Shown in pieces: positions 1 to 4,344 of a stretch of DNA of 12,701 nt. Numbering within the stretch: the stretch's first letter is position 1; every line of letters starts with the position of its first letter. Source of the DNA: Elusimicrobia bacterium RIFCSPHIGHO2_02_FULL_57_9 (GTDB lineage: Bacteria > Elusimicrobiota > Elusimicrobia > UBA1565 > UBA9628); the NCBI GenBank assembly GCA_001800015.1, contig MGUO01000311.1:3651-16351 (forward strand), given 5' to 3'. The position numbers were made by a program, and so were the translations under genes. Under the pieces are notes generated by a model, which was not told the DNA's origin, ran no database searches, and was given only the letters and a program-made list of their open reading frames with translations.

Positions 1-303
1 TATCTGCACATCGGTGCGATATTCGGCACCATCATGGTCGCCAACGTCTGGCTGGTGATTATCCCCTCGCAGAAGAAAATGATGGCCATCACCAAGGCCG
101 GTGGCACACCCCAGCCGGAGCTAGCCCAGGTTGCCGCGCGCTGCTCGAAGCACAACACCTACATGAGCGTGCCGCTGATATTTACCATGATCAGCAACCA
201 CTTCCCAGCCGCGACTTTCGGCCGCGATTACAATTGGCTGATTTTGGGCGGGCTGGTTCTTCTAGGCTGGGCCGGCGCGAAAGTCATCCGAGATCATCTG
301 TAA
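1..303 (+). CDS. puuD: Urate hydroxylase/oxidase PuuD, C-terminal end (5' truncated by window)
   Basis: The reading frame is open from base 1 to the TAA at 301-303, so the visible 100 residues are the end of a longer protein. They match my memory of the membrane domain of PuuD (DUF989), the integral-membrane cytochrome-type urate oxidase. The motifs are YLHIGA followed by GTIMVANVWLVIIPSQ, then CSKHNTYMSVPLIF and ISNHFP. The His residues in YLHIGA, SKHN and SNHFP are candidate haem or active-site ligands. Two or three membrane segments are visible, the last (about residues 78-95) ending just before the stop. Well-studied PuuD proteins continue into a cytochrome c domain with CXXCH; here the protein stops right after the membrane part, so electrons would need a separate acceptor. 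The nearby xanthine dehydrogenase genes, which make urate, support the assignment. The gene converges on the HNH gene and overlaps it by 20 bp. Confidence 0.82.
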   Translation, partial: YLHIGAIFGTIMVANVWLVIIPSQKKMMAITKAGGTPQPELAQVAARCSKHNTYMSVPLIFTMISNHFPAATFGRDYNWLILGGLVLLGWAGAKVIRDHL

Positions 304-1354
304 TACTGTTTGCCGTATCCCCTTTAAAATTTCCGCCAAGCCCCTCAGGCTCGTGGAACTCGCTGAAAACTTTCTGCCCCAGATGCTGATTATGACTGCG
401 GCATAGCAGCCTAATATTGCCCGGCGTGTTGGAGAGCCCGCCCAGCGCCCAGGGAATGACATGGTCGAACTCAAGAAAATCCTGGCTGGCGCAAAGCCGA
501 CCTTCCGTTGACACGAAGCTGCACCTTCCTCCGTCCCGTTTCCAAACCTCGTCCTTGACCCATTGCGGAATTTCCCGCCGAAACGGCTTTGTCGCCCTTG
601 GCGGCGCGGGCCTGGTTTTAAGATCGGGATCTCTTTTCTTAAGGAAATTTCGGGCCAGTTCGTCGAAAATTTCTTCCAGGCGTCCGGCCGGGTATTTATG
701 CCTCAGCAATCGGCGGCAGCGCTCTATTTTATTGAGGAATTCTTCCGTGGCCGTGAAGGCAAAGCGGATGCGACAAGGCGCCAGGGGCTCCATTTTCGAG
801 GGAGGGCCCAAAATCGGCAGTTCCCCCGCCGCAGACAACGAAAATTGGGACATCGGTTCAAAAACCGGCGCTGTGCCGCCACCTGGCGACGACGCATCCC
901 GCTCAGGAAGCCTGCGGATCGTTTCCCTCACATCGGGTTTTGGGGCGAGCTCCGCAACAAGCCTCTCGATCTCACGGACGCTCTTATGTTTTGCGCGCTC
1001 CAATAACTCTGAAACATTGTCAATTGAAAAATGAGATGACAACATGGATATAACGGTCAATGAAACTACTCCATCGGCCAGATAGCTTAGTATTGCAGGG
1101 TATAGGGCTGACGACCGCGCTGCGCGAACTCCGCGGCAGGCTTCATCCTTGGACATCTTTAGCCGCTCCGTGCAGTAATTAAAAGGAGATGGAAAACCTT
1201 GTCCTTGAGCTAAATGACGCCGGTCAAGTTCGCTTAAGCAGACTAAAAACCGGATAAGAAGACTCCTTTCATCCTCCCGCGCCGCTTCTAATTCTTTTAA
1301 GAGTTCTTCATCGCTAAGGTTGCGGCACCAATCAAAGAGTCTCACTATAGTCAT
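284..1354 (-). CDS. HNH endonuclease, DUF222-like N-terminal region (356 aa)
   Basis: The C-terminal quarter is a canonical HNH nuclease. It has VWKRDGGRCSFV (Cys278), a second Cys at 288, LEFDHVIPWALGG (Asp297-His298), NIRLLCRSHNQ (Asn313, Cys318, His321) and a short tail. The two Cys pairs probably hold a structural zinc, and the HNH residues a catalytic metal. The N-terminal part (about 40-130) has the helical pattern of the DUF222/HNH family (F-x-Y-C-x-E-R-L-x-M-S, then a region rich in Arg and Ala). Residues 190-260 carry FAFTATEEFLNKIERCRRLLRHKYPAGRLEEIF, typical of the same family in deltaproteobacteria and relatives, where copies are numerous. I chose the ATG at 1354 because a GGGGGG Shine-Dalgarno lies 6 nt upstream. 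The in-frame ATG at 1456 would add 34 residues translated from a palindrome, which do not look like the family. The biological target is unknown; a homing or otherwise selfish role is plausible. Confidence 0.85.
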   Translation of the reverse strand: MTIVRLFDWCRNLSDEELLKELEAAREDERSLLIRFLVCLSELDRRHLAQGQGFPSPFNYCTERLKMSKDEACRGVRAARSSALYPAILSYLADGVVSLTVISMLSSHFSIDNVSELLERAKHKSVREIERLVAELAPKPDVRETIRRLPERDASSPGGGTAPVFEPMSQFSLSAAGELPILGPPSKMEPLAPCRIRFAFTATEEFLNKIERCRRLLRHKYPAGRLEEIFDELARNFLKKRDPDLKTRPAPPRATKPFRREIPQWVKDEVWKRDGGRCSFVSTEGRLCASQDFLEFDHVIPWALGGLSNTPGNIRLLCRSHNQHLGQKVFSEFHEPEGLGGNFKGDTANSITDDLG

Positions 1355-1360
1355 TTTATG

Positions 1361-1370
1361 CCCCCCTTTC
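1361..1370 (-). promoter_or_regulatory. Shine-Dalgarno sequence of the HNH gene
   Basis: On the minus strand GAAAGGGGGG lies 6 nt before the ATG at 1354. It is the strongest ribosome binding site seen in the window and decides between the start at 1354 and the upstream in-frame ATG at 1456. The big palindrome at 1384-1423 ends 13 nt upstream of it, so a hairpin in the mRNA could sit directly next to the ribosome landing site. Confidence 0.65.
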
Positions 1371-1383
1371 CATGTGAACCTAC

Positions 1384-1423
1384 TTATCCACATTGCCCTG
1401 GGCGCCCAGGGTAATGTGGATAA
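1384..1423. repeat. 40 bp near-perfect palindrome made of two inverted consensus DnaA boxes
   Basis: The two halves (1384-1403 and 1404-1423) are reverse complements except for one G/T position (1395 against 1412), which would still pair as G-U in RNA. The outer nine bases of each half are TTATCCACA, the consensus DnaA box, at 1384-1392 on the plus strand and 1415-1423 on the minus strand. The core is CCCTGGGCGCCCAGGG. As RNA it would form an 18 bp stem with a GCGC loop. It lies 30 bp upstream of the HNH start codon, in the leader or promoter region. It could be a DnaA-bound operator, a cruciform, a translation-regulating hairpin or a dispersed palindromic repeat. The sequence is certain, the function is not. 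Confidence 0.9.
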
Positions 1424-1465
1424 CTTGAAGCAACCTCGAGGAGTTTCCCTCTTCATCCTCGCCAG

Positions 1466-1474
1466 CGTGGATAA
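1466..1474 (-). promoter_or_regulatory. Possible third DnaA box (8/9 match)
   Basis: On the minus strand the bases read TTATCCACG, one mismatch from the DnaA consensus, 43 bp beyond the palindrome that contains two perfect boxes. Together they place three DnaA-like boxes within 91 bp of non-coding sequence. A single 8/9 match is expected by chance fairly often, so on its own it would carry little weight. Confidence 0.35.
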
Positions 1475-1566
1475 AATAAGCCGGATTCACTCCTCTATTT
1501 ATACGACTTGGGAGGCTAAATTGTTGCGGGGTATTTTTGCGGCTGACTTTGGGAGCATAGCGCTCA

Positions 1567-1602
1567 GATGAAAACTAAACCGCCGCCGTCTTGCGGCGGT
1601 TT
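1567..1602 (-). terminator. Rho-independent-like terminator of the xdh/DUF6986 run
   Basis: Perfect 10 bp arms at 1577-1586 and 1593-1602 (AAACCGCCGC and its complement) enclose a 6 nt loop. On the minus strand the hairpin is followed by TTTAGTTTTC. The upstream arm and loop overlap the last codons of the DUF6986 gene (KTAAV, stop at 1575-1577). The position, directly at the end of a long minus-strand gene run and before the leader of the HNH gene, fits a terminator that separates the two transcription units. The T tract is interrupted, so efficiency is uncertain. Confidence 0.65.
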
Positions 1603-2939
1603 TCCAATATTTTCAAGAAAGAACGCGACTGAAAATCCTCGCGGGTCAGGCCGGTAGCCTGGGCCTCTTCCAAAGTGATCGCCCCGCAATTAAGCCCGCG
1701 CAGGAAGAAATTAAGCAGGCCCTGGCCGGTGGCCGCGTCGTCGAATACATCCCCGACTAATGTCGCCTGGGCCGCTTTTTCCACGAAATTCTTAAGCCGT
1801 GCCGAGGCCGCATCCAACCCCTGAAGAAAGAATGAATAGACGGCGCCGTAGCGGGTGGGTAATTGGGCGGGATGCAGATCCCAGCCCTCGTAGAAACCCG
1901 TCGCCAACGAGTGCCGGATGTGGTCGAAATGCAGCTTCCAAGCCCTTTGCACGGCGGCACAGTTTTCCTGCAGCTGCTCGGGCGACAGGGTGTCCCCCGA
2001 CGCCGGCCGGTGCGCGGGCACCGGCATGACATTAGTCGCTCCATCGGAAAGCATGACGCCGGTTTGGGCCAAGGCTACCTGCATCACGTTTTTAGCGAAA
2101 TCGCAGGCCGGGTGCGCCATGGACTGATAGCCTGCGGTTATATTGCAAAGCGCGGTGTAATCATAAGTGCCGAAATGCGCGGCCACGCAACGTTCAGCGG
2201 CGGCTTCAACCAATTTCGGCAGGGCCACGCTCCCGTCCTCGGCGAAAATGGATTGGGGCGTTTCCACCATCAATTCAATTTTAAGCGCTCCCTTGGGCAA
2301 TTTAAGCCGCTTCTCCATCATATCCAATGCTTTAGCCAGGGCTGTCACTTGCGCGGGGCGGGTGATTTTGGGCAAGGTAACGACGAAATTCTTAGGCAGC
2401 ATTTTTGGCCCTTGCGATAGAAGCGCGGTGACGAAAATATCCATTGTGCGAAACGAGCGGGCCCGCAACGGCTCGGAAAGCGGCTTGATGCGTATGCCGA
2501 TAAACGGAGGCAAGGTTCCCTGCGCCAAACCTTCGGCGAGCTCGCTGGCGGCTTGGGCGGCATGGCCGTCTTCCTCCTGGTCCGGACGGTTGCCGTAACC
2601 ATCCTCGAAATCGATGCGAAAATCCTCCACCGGCTCGCGTTTGAGCTTGTCCGTGACGCGGCCGTAAATGGTATCGGCGAAGGCGCCTTGCGGCAAATGC
2701 AGGGCGCGCGAGAAGGCCTGCGGCGTGGGAGCGTATTCCTCCAGGGATCTCAAGGCCAGCGCGCCCAAGCGTGAGGCGGAGTCGCGCTTAAAAAGATGCG
2801 CCCCGCCGTAAACCACGTGAACGGGCTGGCGCTCCCCCGAATCCCCGGGACGCGCCTTGCCGAAAGCGTCATTGGCGCGCTTAAGCGCCGCGAATATAGG
2901 TTTAAGATCGGAAGATTTTAGGGATGATTTAATAACCAT
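1575..2939 (-). CDS. DUF6986-type protein, HpcH/HpaI-CitE-like TIM barrel (454 aa)
   Basis: The protein resembles the family now called DUF6986, often auto-annotated as phosphoenolpyruvate kinase or as a citrate lyase/aldolase-like protein. Signature stretches are HVVYGGAHLF (41-50), FRIDFEDGYG (107-116, acidic residues of the type that bind Mg2+ in CitE/HpcH barrels), GIRIKPL (148-154), ELMVETPQSIF (222-232), HFGTYDYTA (255-263) and GWDLHP (352-357). These positions suit a divalent-metal carbon-carbon lyase or ligase acting on a keto or acyl-CoA substrate in the cytoplasm; the true reaction is not known to me. The ATG at 2939 has GGAG 5 nt upstream. It is the last gene of the xdh run, 17 bp after xdhB. 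I recall family members near urate and ureide genes in other bacteria, which would suit a role with glyoxylate from ureide breakdown; this is inference. Confidence 0.75.
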   Translation of the reverse strand: MVIKSSLKSSDLKPIFAALKRANDAFGKARPGDSGERQPVHVVYGGAHLFKRDSASRLGALALRSLEEYAPTPQAFSRALHLPQGAFADTIYGRVTDKLKREPVEDFRIDFEDGYGNRPDQEEDGHAAQAASELAEGLAQGTLPPFIGIRIKPLSEPLRARSFRTMDIFVTALLSQGPKMLPKNFVVTLPKITRPAQVTALAKALDMMEKRLKLPKGALKIELMVETPQSIFAEDGSVALPKLVEAAAERCVAAHFGTYDYTALCNITAGYQSMAHPACDFAKNVMQVALAQTGVMLSDGATNVMPVPAHRPASGDTLSPEQLQENCAAVQRAWKLHFDHIRHSLATGFYEGWDLHPAQLPTRYGAVYSFFLQGLDAASARLKNFVEKAAQATLVGDVFDDAATGQGLLNFFLRGLNCGAITLEEAQATGLTREDFQSRSFLKILENRRKTAAV

Positions 2940-2956
2940 AGCGGCTCCATGTTGAT

Positions 2957-3817
2957 TTAACGGCCTGACAAAAATTCCCTTAACAGATTGCGTGAAACCT
3001 TCAGCCGGTATTGGGCCGTGGAACGGACGTCGTCGATCGGGGAAACATCTTTGGCAAGAAGCTCACAAGCATGATCAATGACCTCTGATGTGAGCTTCTT
3101 GCCCTGAACGAAATGCTCCGCTGATTTAAGCCTTCGCACCATTGTCGCCATGCTGCCCAGCGCGAAACGCATTTCAGAAACCCGTCCGTCGCGAGACAGC
3201 CAGAGCAGGCCGGCGGCCACCGTTTTAGACAGGGCCTGGGCGGCGCGGGTCCCCACTTTCCGAAAATATTGGCGCGAGGGACGCGGTTTTAAAAAGGGTA
3301 TTTCCACGGACTCGATCAGCTCGCCCGGGCGCAAAACCGTTTTTTTCACGCCCACGAAAATTTCATTAAAAGGGATCAGCCGACGGGCTTGAGCGCTCAC
3401 GGCATGGACCTTGGCCTCGTAAACCGCCTGCGGCGGGAAGCTGTCGCCGGCCGGCGAGGCGTTGGCGATATTGCCGCCCAAGGTGCCGCGGTTTTGAATA
3501 GCCGCCGCCCCGATCTCGGAGCAGGCCTCGGTTAGAAGAGAAAACTCGCGCCTGAGGGCGGGATGCCGCTGCAAATCGGCGTGGGTGGCCAGAGCACCGA
3601 TGCGCACGCCTGTTTTAGCCGCCGAAATTTTACGCCAGGAGCGCAGGGCGGAAATATCCAAAACCGTTTTGCCGTTGTGCAGGCCCATATTCCAGGAAAC
3701 CATGAAATCCGTCCCTCCAGCCAAGGGAACGGCGTGAGGGTTTTGCGCGAAAACCTCCAGGGCTTGCCGCGTGGAACGCGGGCGCAACAAGATGATCGTG
3801 TCGGGCGCTCCTCTCAT
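2957..3817 (-). CDS. xdhB: Xanthine dehydrogenase-type FAD-binding subunit (286 aa)
   Basis: This is the medium, FAD-carrying subunit of a heterotrimeric molybdenum hydroxylase (E. coli XdhB, Bacillus PucC, about 280 residues). The two FAD motifs are present: PLAGGTDFMV (31-40) and RGTLGGNIANASPAGDS (110-126). The C-terminal CO_deh_flav_C-type domain ends with a D-x-R-S-T-A-Q-Y-R stretch typical of the family. It passes electrons from the 2Fe-2S subunit to NAD+ or another acceptor. The Cys-rich 4Fe-4S insertion of the 4-hydroxybenzoyl-CoA reductase FAD subunit is absent, which argues against that enzyme. The start ATG at 3817 overlaps the TGA of xdhC as ATGA, so translation is probably coupled. 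A perfect 15 bp inverted repeat lies inside the gene at 3053-3103. Naming follows E. coli. The substrate is inferred from the puuD and xdh context. Confidence 0.88.
   Translation of the reverse strand: MRGAPDTIILLRPRSTRQALEVFAQNPHAVPLAGGTDFMVSWNMGLHNGKTVLDISALRSWRKISAAKTGVRIGALATHADLQRHPALRREFSLLTEACSEIGAAAIQNRGTLGGNIANASPAGDSFPPQAVYEAKVHAVSAQARRLIPFNEIFVGVKKTVLRPGELIESVEIPFLKPRPSRQYFRKVGTRAAQALSKTVAAGLLWLSRDGRVSEMRFALGSMATMVRRLKSAEHFVQGKKLTSEVIDHACELLAKDVSPIDDVRSTAQYRLKVSRNLLREFLSGR
3053..3103. repeat. 15 bp perfect inverted repeat inside xdhB
   Basis: GGCAAGAAGCTCACA at 3053-3067 is exactly complementary to 3089-3103, with a 21 nt loop. It lies in sequence encoding GKKLTSEVIDHACELLA. The protein shows no extra residues there compared with the family, so it is not an insertion. 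It could form an intragenic mRNA hairpin, for example affecting RNA processing, or be chance sharpened by codon choice. Confidence 0.85.
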
Positions 3818-4344
3818 TTTGGAGTCCGGTGTCGTTTCATCGCTCGTACGACTGAATTAACGATAGGCTGATAGCCCGTGCAGCGGCAAAGGTTGCCGGC
3901 CAAGACCCGGCGGATGTCTTGCGGCGAGCGGTACGTCCCCCTCCCATATTTTAGAAGGGGACGCGCACCGTGCGCCCTAAGGGAATGTTTTGGCGCACGG
4001 TGCGATCGTAACCAAGCACAGGCGGTCATAAGCATTCCAGGCGTGCATATGCCGCACTGAGCTCCTCCTTCCTCTATGAAGGCCTCCTGGAGCGGGTGCA
4101 GCTTTTGCACGGTACCCAGTGCCTCGATGGTCTCAATTTTGCGGCCGTCCATCTGGCAGACCGGGATAAGGCAGCTGTTAACGGCTTGGCCCTCGACCAA
4201 AACGGCGCAGGCCCCGCATTCCCCTTCCCCGCAGCCTTCCTTGGCGCCGGTCAATCGAAAATCCTCGCGCAACACGTCGATCAAACGCTTGAAGGGCGGG
4301 CCGCAAAAGGCTCGTTTCTTGCCGTTAACCGTCAGCTTGATCAT
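3814..4344 (-). CDS. xdhC: Xanthine dehydrogenase-type 2Fe-2S subunit with a 21-residue insertion (176 aa)
   Basis: This is the small iron-sulfur subunit (E. coli XdhC, Bacillus PucE, CoxS-like), not the XdhC-type molybdenum cofactor chaperone. The plant-type ferredoxin cluster ligands are Cys38, Cys43, Cys46 and Cys58. The second cluster uses Cys97 and Cys100 (QCGICTPGMLM) and Cys153 and Cys155 (GNLCRCTGYQPIV). All eight cysteines are present, so the subunit should be functional. Relatives have about 22 residues between GMLM and GNLCRC; here there are 43. The extra 21 residues (about 119-139, basic) are encoded by a palindromic DNA segment at 3934-4004; removing them gives a protein of 155 residues, the usual size. 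The ATG at 4344 lies inside the end of xdhA (20 bp overlap), and the TGA overlaps the xdhB start, so all three subunits are tightly coupled. Confidence 0.9.
   Translation of the reverse strand: MIKLTVNGKKRAFCGPPFKRLIDVLREDFRLTGAKEGCGEGECGACAVLVEGQAVNSCLIPVCQMDGRKIETIEALGTVQKLHPLQEAFIEEGGAQCGICTPGMLMTACAWLRSHRAPKHSLRAHGARPLLKYGRGTYRSPQDIRRVLAGNLCRCTGYQPIVNSVVRAMKRHRTPK
3934..4004. repeat. In-frame palindromic element (two abutting inverted repeats) inside xdhC
   Basis: Inverted repeat A has perfect 13 bp arms, CGCACCGTGCGCC at 3964-3976 and its complement at 3992-4004, around a 15 nt loop. Inverted repeat B has perfect 7 bp arms, CGTCCCC at 3934-3940 and GGGGACG at 3957-3963, around a 16 nt loop. 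B directly abuts A. The pair covers 71 bp and coincides with 63 bp of coding sequence that relatives lack, inserted in frame between Pro118 and Ser140. The layout resembles REP/BIME-like repeats spread by RAYT transposases, or Rickettsia palindromic elements that add peptides to proteins. No transposase is in the window, so the mechanism is inferred. Confidence 0.75.

Noticed and set aside
417..1034. Open frames of 205 and 147 residues on the plus strand opposite the HNH gene
   Set aside because: They are antisense to a clearly conserved HNH protein, have no recognisable domains and are rich in Arg, Ser and Pro, as expected for shadow frames in GC-rich DNA.
1355..1456. Longer HNH protein starting at 1456 (390 aa)
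   Set aside because: The extra 34 residues are translated from the palindrome, do not resemble the family, and the internal ATG at 1354 has a far better ribosome binding site.
1355..1574. Chromosomal origin (oriC) at the DnaA-box cluster
   Set aside because: Only three boxes, no AT-rich unwinding region and no dnaA, dnaN, gidA or rpmH nearby. I kept the cluster as an observation but do not call an origin.
1863..2420. 185-residue plus-strand frame opposite the DUF6986 gene
   Set aside because: The minus-strand frame has family motifs along its whole length. The plus-strand frame has none.
3934..4004. CRISPR or tRNA-like structure in the repeat-rich part of xdhC
   Set aside because: The repeats are inverted, not regularly spaced direct repeats, and no cloverleaf or CCA-type end can be drawn. 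An inserted palindromic element explains it better.
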